Notes under the pieces: generated by a model
Seen by the model: only the letters and a program-made list of their open reading frames with translations
Databases searched by the model: none
Told to the model about the DNA's origin: nothing
Made by a program: the position numbers and the translations under genes
In this document: positions 35,287 to 43,866 of the stretch, piece after piece
Numbering within the stretch: the stretch's first letter is position 1
Layout: each line of letters opens with the position of its first letter
Source of the DNA: Dyadobacter sp. 676
Lineage (GTDB): Bacteria; Bacteroidota; Bacteroidia; Cytophagales; Spirosomataceae
Direction: 5' to 3'
DNA length: 64,000 nucleotides
Assembly: GCF_040448675.1 (NCBI RefSeq)
Contig: NZ_CP159289.1
Span: 2,356,001-2,420,000, forward strand

Positions 35287-36849
35287 TTGAGTAACGAATT
35301 ATTAATCAATTCTACTCAAAAGGGAGAGCGTATAGCCCTTTTGCAGGATAAACGTCTTTTAGAATATCACGTAGAAACACCGGATCAGAGCTTTACCGTT
35401 GGTGACATTTACCTTGGTACTGTTCGGAAACTGGTGGCAGGGCTCAATGCTGCCTTTGTAGACGTTGGTTTTGAGAAAGATGCGTTTCTGCATTACCTCG
35501 ATCTGGGGCCTAATATCAACTCGCTTAACAAGCTCACCAAGGACGTTATCGCCAAACGCACGCATACCGGCAACCTGAAAAATTTCAAGATGGAGCCGGA
35601 GATCGAAAAGCTTGGTAAGATCGACAAGGTCCTGTCCAAAAATCAGCCTATTCTGGTCCAGATCGTCAAGGAGCCTATTTCCACCAAAGGACCAAGGCTT
35701 TCGTGCGATATTTCGATCGCCGGACGGTACATTGTTTTAGTACCATTCTCCAATTCGGTAAACCTTTCGAAGAAAATCACCGACAAGCAGGAACGCAACC
35801 GTTTGCAACGGCTGATGTCTTCCATCAAACCCCAGAACTTCGGGGTGATCATCCGTACCGTAGCAATGGGCAAGGATGTGGAAGAGCTCAACAAGGATTT
35901 GCAGGATTGTCTCGACAAATGGGAGAATGGTATCAAGGCACTGAAAGACGCCAAGCCTCGCGACCGCGTGATCGGCGAAATGAACCGTGCCTCATCGATC
36001 ATCCGCGATATGCTCAACGAATCGTTCGATAGCATTACCGTCGATTCGAAGGATGTTTATGATGATATCAAGGCTTACATTCACAACATCGCGCCGGAGA
36101 AGGAAAATATTCTCCGCTTGCACAACGGCAAAAACAAGCTGTTCGAGCAATTCGGACTGGAAAAACAAATCAAATCACTGTTCGGGCGCTCGGTAAGCCT
36201 GCCTAACGGCGGTTACCTGATCATCGAACATACGGAAGCTTTGCACGTTATCGACGTCAACAGCGGTAATAAATCCAACTCGGAAGAGGACCAGGAAGCT
36301 ACTGCGCTGAGCGTCAACCTTGAAGCCGCGAAGGAAATTGCCCGTCAGCTGCGTCTGCGCGATATGGGCGGTATCATCGTCGTCGACTTTATCGACATGA
36401 AGAAGGCGGAGAACAAGCGTACGCTGTTCGACGTCATGCGCGACGAAATGAAGGGCGACCGGTCGAAATACACCGTGCTCCCACTTTCAAAATTCGGCTT
36501 GCTGCAAATCACGCGTCAACGTGTAAGGCCGGAAATGAACATCGTTACCCGCGAAACCTGCCCAACCTGCGGCGGTACGGGCACGATCCAGGCGAGCATC
36601 CTTGTATCCGACGTGATCGCCAACAATCTCGACTACATTCTCACCAAGCAGAACGAGCGCGGCATCACCATTTCGCTCCATCCGTTCCTGCATTCGTATT
36701 TCACCAAAGGACTGATTTCCGAGCAGGTGAAATGGTTCTTCCATTACAAAACCTGGGTAAAACTCATCAAAGATTCGTCATTGGGTGTGGTGGATTTCAA
36801 GTTCCATAACCGGTATGGAGAGGAAATCGAGATTGTGCCAGTGAATTAA
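35287..36849 (+). CDS. rng: Ribonuclease G/E
   Basis: A 520-residue protein of RNase G size starting with TTG (SNELLINSTQKGERIALLQD). It has the S1 RNA-binding domain (VGDIYLGTVRKLVAGLNAAF, VDVGFEKDAFLHYLDLG), the sensor region GPRLSCDISIAGRYIVLVPF, the catalytic DNase I-like domain with metal-binding Asp residues (HVIDVNSGNKS; GGIIVVDFIDMKK) and the zinc-link motif CPTCGGTG. It processes rRNA and degrades mRNA. It lacks the long C-terminal scaffold of RNase E. Position after HU and the bS22-like gene is usual for the group. Confidence 0.94.
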   Translation: MSNELLINSTQKGERIALLQDKRLLEYHVETPDQSFTVGDIYLGTVRKLVAGLNAAFVDVGFEKDAFLHYLDLGPNINSLNKLTKDVIAKRTHTGNLKNFKMEPEIEKLGKIDKVLSKNQPILVQIVKEPISTKGPRLSCDISIAGRYIVLVPFSNSVNLSKKITDKQERNRLQRLMSSIKPQNFGVIIRTVAMGKDVEELNKDLQDCLDKWENGIKALKDAKPRDRVIGEMNRASSIIRDMLNESFDSITVDSKDVYDDIKAYIHNIAPEKENILRLHNGKNKLFEQFGLEKQIKSLFGRSVSLPNGGYLIIEHTEALHVIDVNSGNKSNSEEDQEATALSVNLEAAKEIARQLRLRDMGGIIVVDFIDMKKAENKRTLFDVMRDEMKGDRSKYTVLPLSKFGLLQITRQRVRPEMNIVTRETCPTCGGTGTIQASILVSDVIANNLDYILTKQNERGITISLHPFLHSYFTKGLISEQVKWFFHYKTWVKLIKDSSLGVVDFKFHNRYGEEIEIVPVN

Positions 36850-36873
36850 CGGCCTTCGGCTTTCGGCGATCAA

Positions 36874-37701
36874 CTACTTTCCTTTCCAGATGGGTTCCCG
36901 CTTTTCTTTGAAGGCTAATGCGCCCTCTTTGGCGTCTTCTGTTTGAAGTAGCTTGTCCAGCTCGCTTTTTAAAAACGCATGTTGCTCGCTTTGAGGCAGA
37001 TTCTGTATTTTTTGCAAACCACGCATTCCGCATTGTATGGACAATGGAGCGCTGTTACAAATGTGGGCAGCCAATGCATTCACTTCCCGTTCAATCGCTC
37101 CTCTATCTGCCAAATGCGTAACTAGGCCCATTTCCAGCGCCTCCTGACCTGAATATGCTTTACCGGTGATGGACATTTCGAGGATTTTTCTTTGAGACAT
37201 AATCGGCAAAAGCGAGGCCATTACCTGCATCGGCCAGATACCCCGCTTTACCTCCGGCAAGCTGAAAGTGGCCTCCGGCACACTGAAAACGAACGTGCAG
37301 CCGCAAATGAAGAGAAAGCCCCCAGCCAGCACCGCTCCTTCCACCTGTGCAATGCAAGGTTTCAACAACTCGTTGAATGCATCCCCTATTCGTGCCTCTT
37401 CGTGTATTCGTGGCAATAACTCATTCACAGTGTTCGCAGACCGATCATGAAATGCATTCAAATCCGCCCCGGCACAAAACACCGGCCCTTCGGCTTTCAG
37501 TACCACGCACCGGATATCCGTTTGATAATGCGCGTAGGCCAATGCATAAATGATTTCTTCCGCCATCGTCGGAGTGAATGCATTGCGCTTCTCCGGCCGG
37601 GCCAGTGTGATGGTAAAAAGATGTCCGGTCTTTGCAGTTTTGATGTGCAAAAACCGGACGTTATCGAAAGTCTGAATATCTTCTTCGGAGTAGAATCGCA
37701 T
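36874..37701 (-). CDS. Enoyl-CoA hydratase/isomerase-family protein
   Basis: A 275-residue crotonase-fold protein. It has ITLARPEKRNAFTPTMAEEI, the oxyanion-hole segment FCAGADLNAF, and KPCIAQVEGAVLAGGFLFIC followed by FSVPEATFSLPEVKRGIWPM. The catalytic Glu pair of true enoyl-CoA hydratases is not clearly present: the first position is occupied in AQVEGAVLAGG context and the second is Pro-Glu in LPEVKRG. The exact reaction is therefore open (hydratase, isomerase or methylglutaconyl-CoA hydratase-like). It follows the argE-like gene on the minus strand after 39 bases and may be read-through transcribed. Confidence 0.85.
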   Translation of the reverse strand: MRFYSEEDIQTFDNVRFLHIKTAKTGHLFTITLARPEKRNAFTPTMAEEIIYALAYAHYQTDIRCVVLKAEGPVFCAGADLNAFHDRSANTVNELLPRIHEEARIGDAFNELLKPCIAQVEGAVLAGGFLFICGCTFVFSVPEATFSLPEVKRGIWPMQVMASLLPIMSQRKILEMSITGKAYSGQEALEMGLVTHLADRGAIEREVNALAAHICNSAPLSIQCGMRGLQKIQNLPQSEQHAFLKSELDKLLQTEDAKEGALAFKEKREPIWKGK

Positions 37702-37740
37702 GCCAAAACAGGGTTGGTTCGCTTTGGCAAGTATAGCAAA

Positions 37741-38823
37741 TTATCGGGTTACCACACCCTCCACCATTTTAATATACTGCGCGATGCCTTCTTCGATTTC
37801 GTGCAGGTAGATAAATTCATCCGCACTATGTGAGCGGGCGGAATGGCCGGGACCCATTTTCAGCGAGGGGCAATCCAGCAAAGCCTGGTCCGAAGTCGTG
37901 GGGGAACCATATGCATTACGGCCCAATTTCAATCCTTCAAGCACAATCGGATGATCCATTGGGATGCTGGAAGGCCGCAAACGAATCGAGCGCGGCACTA
38001 CTTCCGACTGGATATTGGCCTTAATTTCCGCAATAACCTCTTCCAGCGTATACTGATCCGTCACGCGCACGTCGATCGTGAATGTGCAGGCGTCGGGTAC
38101 CACGTTATGCTGCGTGCCCGCATTGATGATCGTCACCGACATTTTAATAGGGCCCAGCGTTGGGGATACTTTAGGGAATTTGTGTTCCGTAATCCACCGA
38201 ATGTCCTTTAACGCCTTGTAAATCGCATTATCGCCTTCTTCACGCGCAGCATGACCGGAGACGCCCTTCGCGGTACAATCCAGCACGAGCAAGCCTTTTT
38301 CGGCAACCGCCAGATGCATTTCCGTAGGCTCTCCCACAATCGCGAATGCAATTTCCGGCAGTTCAGGGGCAACGATTTCGAGGCCTTCTTTGCCCGAAAT
38401 CTCTTCCTCAGCCGTTGCGGCGATGGCAATATTATAGGTAAGGTCTTCCCGGTCGTAGAAATGGCAGAATGTAGCAATCAGCGATACCAGGCAACCACCC
38501 GCATCATTACTTCCTAAACCGTACAACCTCCCATCCTGCTCAATAGCCTTGAACGGGTCGAGCGTCCATGATTTGTTAGGCTTGACAGTGTCGTGGTGCG
38601 AGTTGAGCAGCATCGTGGGTTTACTCGCATCGAAATGCTTGTTGTAAGCCCAGAGGTTGTTCTTTTTAGTATAAAAAGGAATGTTCTTTTTAGTAAAGAA
38701 ACCCGCCAGAATTTTGGCTGTGTTCTCCTCTTCCTTACTGAAAGACGGCGTTTCGATGAGGTTCTTTAAAAGCGCGATGGCCTCGCCGGATAGCGTTTGT
38801 AGATTCTCCAAAGTGTTTACCAT
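37741..38823 (-). CDS. argE: M20-family N-acyl-ornithine deacylase (ArgE-like)
   Basis: About 360 residues from the ATG at 38823, which overlaps the proA stop (ATGGTAA), indicating translational coupling; a longer frame to 38853 is less likely. Metal-site motifs of M20 amidohydrolases are present: LLNSHHDTVKPNKSW, LYGLGSNDAGGC, AATAEEEISGKEGLE and VGEPTEMHLAVAEKG, then GPGHSARSHSADEFI. In Bacteroidota arginine synthesis a deacylase of this type releases ornithine (or citrulline after the carbamoyl step). Which acyl group, acetyl or succinyl, cannot be read here. Grouping with proA/proB and divergent arg genes supports the arginine role. Confidence 0.85.
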   Translation of the reverse strand: MVNTLENLQTLSGEAIALLKNLIETPSFSKEEENTAKILAGFFTKKNIPFYTKKNNLWAYNKHFDASKPTMLLNSHHDTVKPNKSWTLDPFKAIEQDGRLYGLGSNDAGGCLVSLIATFCHFYDREDLTYNIAIAATAEEEISGKEGLEIVAPELPEIAFAIVGEPTEMHLAVAEKGLLVLDCTAKGVSGHAAREEGDNAIYKALKDIRWITEHKFPKVSPTLGPIKMSVTIINAGTQHNVVPDACTFTIDVRVTDQYTLEEVIAEIKANIQSEVVPRSIRLRPSSIPMDHPIVLEGLKLGRNAYGSPTTSDQALLDCPSLKMGPGHSARSHSADEFIYLHEIEEGIAQYIKMVEGVVTR

Positions 38824-40067
38824 CTTACCTGTCCGTCTCCTTTCACAATCCATTTCTCGGTTACCAGTTTTTCCAATGCGAATGGCCCTCTCGCGTGCAG
38901 TTTCTGTGTCGAGATACCGATTTCCGCACCTAATGCAAACACTCCGCCATCCGTAAAGCGGGTGGAAGCATTGGCATAAACCGAAGCAGCATCTACTTCT
39001 TTCAGGAAGGTTTCAATGGCTTCTTCGTCGCTGGAAACGATAGCTTCCGAGTGCCGGGAAGAATAGTTTTCGATTTGTTTCAATGCATCTTCCAATCCGT
39101 CGACGACTTTTACCGAGCATTTGAAATCCAGGAATTCCTTGCCAAAATCGTCTGCACTGGCCCTTTGCAAATAGGGATACCCGGCATTTTGGAGAATGTC
39201 GTAAGACGCTTCGTCTGCGAAGACCTCGACATTCCATTTGATGAAGTCTTCTTTCAATTTGGGCAAAAACTCGCCTGCTACCTCTCTATCCACCAAAACG
39301 GTGTCGAGCGCATTACAGGCAGCCGGTTTGGAAACTTTCGCATTCACGACAATCTGCGCGCCTTTGTCGAGATCGCCGGTTTTTTCAATGTAAGTATGGC
39401 AAACACCCGCGCCGGTTTCGATCGTAGGCACGAGCGAATTCTGGCGCACGAATTTGATCAAACCTTCCGAGCCGCGTGGAATGATGATGTCCACGTATTG
39501 AATGGCCGTCAGCAGCTCCCCTACAAACTCGCGGCCGGTCGGCAGCAAAGTAACAGCCGCCGCAGGCACACCGAATTCAGCCAGCGATTCATGAATAAGA
39601 CTCACCAGATAATTGTTGGAATGCTGCGCTTCCTTACCGCCTTTGAGCACGCACGCATTCGCCGAGCGCAGGCATAACGAAGCCACATCAATCGTCACAT
39701 TCGGGCGCGATTCGTAGATAACGCCCACCACGCCCAGCGGCACGGCGATTTTTTTCAGGGAAAGTCCCTGCTGAATGGTTTTATCGACAAAAACTTCACC
39801 CGTCGGGTCCGGAAGCTCGGCTACCTCAATCAGACTTTGCGCCAGTTCGTTGATCCGCTTCTGGTTCAGGAGCAGGCGGTCCTTTTTCGGGTCGGCATCA
39901 TCCATCAAATCCAGGTCTTTCCGGTTTTCGGCGATGATGTTTTCGGCATTGGCCAGCACTTTGGCGGAAAGGTGGATCAGAAGATCGGCCCTTTGCCTGT
40001 CTGTCAGCCGGCGAACGGCAGCTGATGCCTCCCGCGCTTCCTTTAATTGGGGTATTATCGATTCCAT
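38817..40067 (-). CDS. proA: Glutamate-5-semialdehyde dehydrogenase (gamma-glutamyl phosphate reductase)
   Basis: A 416-residue aldehyde-dehydrogenase-fold protein of normal ProA length. Motifs include VGVIYESRPNVTIDVASLCL, ANACVLKGGKEAQHSNNYLV, the PRGSEGLIKFVRQNSLVP segment, GVCHTYIEKTGDLDKGAQIV and the catalytic-Cys region KPAACNALDTVLV. It reduces gamma-glutamyl phosphate to the semialdehyde in proline synthesis. Its ATG overlaps the proB stop (TAATG) and its stop overlaps the argE-like start, so the three genes form a tight proB-proA-argE operon. Confidence 0.97.
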   Translation of the reverse strand: MESIIPQLKEAREASAAVRRLTDRQRADLLIHLSAKVLANAENIIAENRKDLDLMDDADPKKDRLLLNQKRINELAQSLIEVAELPDPTGEVFVDKTIQQGLSLKKIAVPLGVVGVIYESRPNVTIDVASLCLRSANACVLKGGKEAQHSNNYLVSLIHESLAEFGVPAAAVTLLPTGREFVGELLTAIQYVDIIIPRGSEGLIKFVRQNSLVPTIETGAGVCHTYIEKTGDLDKGAQIVVNAKVSKPAACNALDTVLVDREVAGEFLPKLKEDFIKWNVEVFADEASYDILQNAGYPYLQRASADDFGKEFLDFKCSVKVVDGLEDALKQIENYSSRHSEAIVSSDEEAIETFLKEVDAASVYANASTRFTDGGVFALGAEIGISTQKLHARGPFALEKLVTEKWIVKGDGQVRW

Positions 40068-41155
40068 TATAACAAAACTATATCATTGGCATGCGCCACT
40101 TCAAAATTCACTGTTTTCAGATTGCTGCGGATCGCAGAAGATGTCTCACGCGCCCGCGCGACGGCAATCATTTCGTCGTCCGACGAGTATATTTCAATAA
40201 TCTCACCCGCTTCAAAATCGCCCGTCACTTCGGTTACGCCTACTGCCAGCAGACTTTTCCGCTTCAATAATGCTTTCGAAGCGCCTTCATCGACACGCAG
40301 TGTGCCGGATACCAGGCCTCCGCTTCCCAACCAGCGGTTACGGGCCGACAGTGTGCTTTTGCCCGGCGTAATTACTGTTCCTGCCTCGCCTTTCAATGCA
40401 TGGAGCAGTTCGTTCGGTTGGTTCATGCCAAAAATCACCACGCGAATGGCCATTCTGGACGCCAGTTTGGCGAAGGTCAGCTTGGAAGCCATTCCGCCGA
40501 GGCCGAGGAAAGATTTATCTGTCCTGACAAACTTAAAAACCTCGTTCACATTGGATACGTTCCGCAGGATTTTACCTTCCTCATCGAGCAGGCCGCCCAC
40601 CGAGGTGCAGAACATCAAAGATTCAGCCCCGAAACCCACGGCCAGCAATGTAGCCAGCTCGTCGTTATCCGAAAATTTCAACTCACGGTCGCTCACCACG
40701 TCGTTTTCGTTCACGATCGGGATAATTCCGTTTGCCCACAGTTCTTCGAAAGTCTCTTTGAGTTGCAGGAATTTGTTGCGGTTCGCGAAATGCTGCCGCT
40801 CGCAAAGGCTTTGGGCAATGTAAATTTTATTCGGGGCAAAATAGGATGCATAGAGGCCCACCAGCAATGGGTTACCGACGGACGCCGCTGCCTTTCGCTG
40901 GGTCATTGTGCCCTTATAATCATTGATATAGGCCTTACCAGCGCCCACCGCACCCGACGAAACGATGATAATGCGGTACCGGGAATGGATTTCCGAAACC
41001 TGCCGGGCTATTTCCGAAATGATCCTGACATCAGGTTCACCGGAAGGAAGCGTGATAGAGGCCGTCCCGAACTTTATGACGAGAATAGGTTTTGACACTT
41101 TGGTATTCAAATAAGCGGCACCGATCGCGGCGCCCGGTAATCGATCTGGCGCCAA
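40067..41155 (-). CDS. proB: Glutamate 5-kinase
   Basis: Up to 362 residues. The kinase domain begins KPILVIKFGTASITLPSGEP and continues with IIIVSSGAVGAGKAYIN, IPIVNENDVVSDRELKFSDN and LGGMASKLTFAKLASRMAIR; a PUA domain closes the protein (about 270-355). It phosphorylates glutamate for proline synthesis. The first ATG (41155) adds 18 residues of poor-looking sequence; a GTG at 41101 (SKPILVIKFG) gives the typical ProB N-terminus and is a good alternative. It is first of the proB-proA-argE-like operon. Confidence 0.95.
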   Translation of the reverse strand: MAPDRLPGAAIGAAYLNTKVSKPILVIKFGTASITLPSGEPDVRIISEIARQVSEIHSRYRIIIVSSGAVGAGKAYINDYKGTMTQRKAAASVGNPLLVGLYASYFAPNKIYIAQSLCERQHFANRNKFLQLKETFEELWANGIIPIVNENDVVSDRELKFSDNDELATLLAVGFGAESLMFCTSVGGLLDEEGKILRNVSNVNEVFKFVRTDKSFLGLGGMASKLTFAKLASRMAIRVVIFGMNQPNELLHALKGEAGTVITPGKSTLSARNRWLGSGGLVSGTLRVDEGASKALLKRKSLLAVGVTEVTGDFEAGEIIEIYSSDDEMIAVARARETSSAIRSNLKTVNFEVAHANDIVLL

Positions 41156-41215
41156 AAATACTTCTTTTCAAATGAAATCGGATGCCCTACCCTCGCCCGC
41201 CGCGCATTTGGCACA

Positions 41216-41824
41216 TTATAATTCGCTTAAAACTGCGGCATTAAATGTTCTTCTGATCTTTAACGCCTTTTGAAGCCGATCGAGATATTCATCCCTCGGT
41301 ATCTCGATAGCACCATAGCGGAGCACATTGTCATTGATAAACTGCGTGTCGAGCAATGCGAACCGGTTCAGTTTAAGGATTTGTATCAAATAGTGGAATG
41401 CGACTTTCGATGCATTGCTCTCGATCGTAAACATCGACTCACCGAAAAATACCCCGTTAATAGAAACCCCGTATAGCCCCCCCACGAGCCTGCCCTCGCG
41501 CCACGCTTCCACGCTATGTGCATAGCCGATCTCATGCAATGCGGTGTAGGAAGCGATGATCTCCTCCGAAATCCACGTCCCCGGCTCGTTCGCACGGGGA
41601 AGCGCGCAACCACGCATAACCCCCTCGAAATCGGTATCGACGCGGATATCGAAATGCTTTTTATTGAGCACCGGCCGGAGCGATTTGGAAGGTTTGTAAG
41701 TATCGATGGGAATAACGGCCCGCGGATTAGGCGAGTACCAGTAAATCGTACCGTCGGCCTCGGCCATCGGAAATATGCCATTGATATAGCCGTTTAGCAA
41801 ATCGTCGGTACTGATTGCAGACAT
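41216..41824 (-). CDS. aat: Leucyl/phenylalanyl-tRNA--protein transferase
   Basis: About 202 residues from the ATG at 41824 (SAISTDDLLNGYINGIFPMA); a frame extending to 41878 adds unlikely residues. Family motifs are clear: GIFPMAEADGTIYWYSPNPR, AVIPIDTYKPSKSLRPVLNK, PGTWISEEIIASYTALHEIG, YAHSVEAWREGRLVGGLYGV and ALLDTQFINDNVLRYGAIEI. It attaches Leu/Phe to N-terminal Arg/Lys for ClpS/ClpAP degradation (N-end rule). The coding strand contains a seven-G run (VGGLYG) that is in frame. It is divergent from the GNAT/arg cluster. Confidence 0.95.
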   Translation of the reverse strand: MSAISTDDLLNGYINGIFPMAEADGTIYWYSPNPRAVIPIDTYKPSKSLRPVLNKKHFDIRVDTDFEGVMRGCALPRANEPGTWISEEIIASYTALHEIGYAHSVEAWREGRLVGGLYGVSINGVFFGESMFTIESNASKVAFHYLIQILKLNRFALLDTQFINDNVLRYGAIEIPRDEYLDRLQKALKIRRTFNAAVLSEL

Positions 41825-41957
41825 GAAAGCCACTGAATTATGGGGTAATAATATTGTTGATCGAAGTGTGAATTGCACGAAATCGGGTGCCGCCGCAAGT
41901 TCGTTTTTTTCAAAGTTTGCCGTTCAAAACGAACCATAAAAATATATCTTCTGTTTC

Positions 41958-41988
41958 TTTGCTGTAAGATTTTTTTTTTGAAAATTTG
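41958..41988 (+). promoter_or_regulatory. Candidate promoter for the arg leader and GNAT gene
   Basis: TTTG at 41958-41961 and AAAATTTG at 41981-41988 (one mismatch to TAnnTTTG) are 19 bases apart, the consensus spacing. Transcription from here would make a leader of about 210 nucleotides ahead of the GNAT start. Confidence 0.5.
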
Positions 41989-42015
41989 CAGCCTCTTAGA
42001 CGCACAAGCAAGTCA

Positions 42016-42087
42016 ATGAATCACAACGGCATACATACAGTTCTGCATACTACGCCTTTCCGATTCAGGTCCCCACGGACCGCATAA
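42016..42087 (+). CDS. Possible arginine leader peptide, 23 codons
   Basis: A short ORF with ATG at 42016 and TAA at 42085, about 20 bases after the predicted transcription start. The peptide begins MNHNGIHTVLHTT and ends PFRFRSPRTA, so three Arg codons (CGA, AGG, CGG) fall within six positions. It lies directly upstream of the arginine-pathway GNAT gene. Arg-rich leaders are expected where ribosome stalling controls amino-acid operons. No Shine-Dalgarno site is seen, as usual here. Coding is unproven; chance occurrence of a 23-codon ORF is quite possible. Confidence 0.4.
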   Translation: MNHNGIHTVLHTTPFRFRSPRTA

Positions 42088-42112
42088 TTTCCTTTTACCT
42101 ACGTGGTAAATA
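42068..42112 (+). promoter_or_regulatory. Alternative hairpins in the arg leader
   Basis: GGTCC-CCAC-GGACC (42068-42081) sits over the last Arg codons of the leader ORF, and TTTACC-TACGT-GGTAAA follows (about 42095-42111). CCACG of the first can instead pair with CGTGG of the second, so the structures are mutually exclusive. No clear U-tract terminator was found downstream. Confidence 0.35.
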
Positions 42113-42210
42113 TCTAATCCCCGCAATTTTCTTACAATTTCTAGACGTCCCATCGTTTGTCTCTGGGTTAGTTAATTATTGTCTTGAACATTTTGTCAGC
42201 ATCGTCATCA

Positions 42211-42936
42211 ATGAAAAATACCGAAGTAGTGGGCAGTAAGTTTATCGTACAGACTGCCAATGAAAATCATCTCCATTACGCCGAACAAATCTGCGCGGAA
42301 ATGGAGGAGAGCGCCAAAAAGCGCGGTACCGGTATAGCCAAACGTTCCCCAGTGTACATTATGGAGAAAATGGTGGAAGGAAAGGCCATCATTGCCACCA
42401 CCGACACCGGCGAATGGGTAGGGTTTTGTTACATCGAAACCTGGGAGCATGGAAAATTCGTGGCGAATTCGGGGCTAATCGTACACCCCGATTTCCGCAA
42501 CAGCGGCATGGCGAAGGCGATTAAAATGAAAGCATTCGAACTGTCGCGCCAAAAATATCCTGATGCCAAGATCATCGGTATCACTACGAGCCTTCCGGTG
42601 ATGAAAATCAACTCGGACCTGGGCTACGAACCTGTTACGTTCAGCGAATTGCCCGCCGACGACGCATTCTGGAAAGGCTGCGCCAGCTGCGTGAATTACG
42701 ACGTATTAACCCGGACCAACAGAAAGCATTGCCTTTGCACTGGCATGATGTATGATCCGGAAGATAAAAAGAACACAGCCAGCACTACCAACGGTGCCGA
42801 GCCCGAAAAACACACCTGGGATTTCCTGAAAGAATCGAGCCTTTACGAGCGCTGGATGCGCATTAAGCAACGCATTTTGCTGCGAAGGGAGGAACGTGCC
42901 AAAAAGAAAAACGCCGGGGCCGTGCTGGTACACTAA
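42211..42936 (+). CDS. GNAT-family acyltransferase, likely N-acylglutamate synthase of arginine synthesis
   Basis: About 241 residues from the ATG at 42211; an alternative start lies at 42184. The GNAT core runs from HYAEQICAEMEESAKKRGTG through IAKRSPVYIMEKMVEGKAII, GFCYIETWEHGKFVANSGLI and the acetyl-CoA loop VHPDFRNSGMAKAIKMKAFE. A C-terminal extension has Cys-rich WKGCASCVNYD and RKHCLCTGM and a basic tail. Homologues head the arg clusters of Bacteroides and are proposed to make N-acetyl- or N-succinylglutamate, replacing ArgA/ArgJ. A strong terminator follows, so it is a separate transcript from argG. Confidence 0.8.
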   Translation: MKNTEVVGSKFIVQTANENHLHYAEQICAEMEESAKKRGTGIAKRSPVYIMEKMVEGKAIIATTDTGEWVGFCYIETWEHGKFVANSGLIVHPDFRNSGMAKAIKMKAFELSRQKYPDAKIIGITTSLPVMKINSDLGYEPVTFSELPADDAFWKGCASCVNYDVLTRTNRKHCLCTGMMYDPEDKKNTASTTNGAEPEKHTWDFLKESSLYERWMRIKQRILLRREERAKKKNAGAVLVH

Positions 42937-42975
42937 TGTGCCGCACACTTTGATAGATTTCAGTATCTCATTTTT

Positions 42976-43023
42976 AATACCCCGCCCGGCAGCCAAAAAG
43001 GCCCGAAGCGGGGTATTTTTTTG
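42976..43023 (+). terminator. Rho-independent terminator after the GNAT gene
   Basis: AATACCCCGC (42976-42985) pairs with GCGGGGTATT (43008-43017), followed by a run of T. It separates the GNAT gene from the higBA-argG region. Confidence 0.85.
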
Positions 43024-43083
43024 TTACTGTCAATTAGCACACTGCTTTTCCCGGTTTGGGAATACGTTTAGGCTAAACTTGCG

Positions 43084-43091
43084 TACTTTTG
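43084..43091 (+). promoter_or_regulatory. Promoter -7 element for higBA
   Basis: A perfect TACTTTTG ends only eight bases before the higB ATG, so the message would be leaderless or nearly so. A TTTG at 43055 is 25 bases upstream, wider than usual. Confidence 0.55.
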
Positions 43092-43099
43092 CAGTCAGT

Positions 43100-43396
43100 A
43101 TGAGGATATTCACACGAGGCACACTAAGAACATTCTGGGATCAACAACCGGACGCAAGGCCGGCGCTGGAATTTTGGCATGACGCTGTCGAGAAAAACAA
43201 CTTCCAGAATCCCAATGAAGTGGTCCGGTTCTTCAAGAATGCCGATGCCGTTGGAAACGGCAGGATCGTGTTTAATATCACACACAACAAATACCGGCTG
43301 GTCGCCAAGTTTGAATATGAACGGCAGTTGGTTTTTGTCAGGTTTATCGGAAGCCATAAGGAATACGACGAGATAGCAGACATTAAGAATATTTAG
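43100..43396 (+). CDS. higB: HigB-family toxin (mRNA interferase)
   Basis: A 98-residue protein of the HigB/RelE superfamily (HigB_toxin type). Motifs are FTRGTLRTFWDQQPDARPAL, EFWHDAVEKNNFQNPNEV, then GRIVFNITHNKYRLVAKFEY and VFVRFIGSHKEYDEI, where the final HxxYD/E segment is typical. These toxins cleave mRNA on ribosomes. The start at 43100 sits just after a TACTTTTG element. The antitoxin gene follows after 13 bases, the toxin-first order typical of higBA. It lies between the GNAT gene and argG. Confidence 0.88.
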   Translation: MRIFTRGTLRTFWDQQPDARPALEFWHDAVEKNNFQNPNEVVRFFKNADAVGNGRIVFNITHNKYRLVAKFEYERQLVFVRFIGSHKEYDEIADIKNI

Positions 43397-43409
43397 CAGA
43401 TCGCAGATA

Positions 43410-43814
43410 ATGAGCGCATTAGCAATCAATTTAAATGAGATCACCATTAAGCCGATCACCAATCAGGCCGACTTCGAAGAAGCCAGCAAGGTGATTAATG
43501 CATTGATGGATGCCGATCTGCTCGAAGACGGAGCCGAGCGCAAAAAGGCGCTGGATATTCTGGAAGCCATTACCGTGCTGGCGATCGATTATGAGAAGAA
43601 GCATTATCCGATGCCCAAACCGGATCCAATCGAAGCGATTAAGGAACGGATGGAGCAGTTGCATTTGAGCAGGAAAGACGTAGCACCTTATTTTGGCGGT
43701 GAGAACCGGGTTTCAGAAGTTTTGAATAAAAAGAGAAACCTGACGATTAAAATGATCCGGGAAATCAGTAAAAATCTCGGGATACCAGCGGAAACGCTCC
43801 TGGCAGCAAGTTGA
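43410..43814 (+). CDS. higA: HigA-type antitoxin with XRE helix-turn-helix
   Basis: A 134-residue protein. The N-terminal half (about 1-65) is acidic and helical (TNQADFEEASKVINALMDAD) as in HigA/COG5499 antitoxins; the C-terminal half is an HTH_3 domain (AIKERMEQLHLSRKDVAPYF, GGENRVSEVLNKKRNLTIKM, IREISKNLGIPAETLL). It neutralises HigB and represses its own operon. argG begins 52 bases downstream on the same strand without an obvious terminator, so argG could be under HigA-sensitive transcription; that is inference. Confidence 0.9.
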   Translation: MSALAINLNEITIKPITNQADFEEASKVINALMDADLLEDGAERKKALDILEAITVLAIDYEKKHYPMPKPDPIEAIKERMEQLHLSRKDVAPYFGGENRVSEVLNKKRNLTIKMIREISKNLGIPAETLLAAS

Positions 43815-43866
43815 AACACCATTTAGATAAATAACAGTTTAGAATCAGTATCCATACCAATAAAAA

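Noticed and set aside
36850..36870. CCTTCGGCTTTCGGC motif after rng as a copy of the 26.6 kb outer repeat
   Set aside because: Similarity is short and GC-rich and could be chance; no paired arm is present.
42011..42060. ArgR operator (ARG box)
   Set aside because: Only a half-site-like TGAAT and a repeated GCATAC are visible; no palindromic box matching known consensus.
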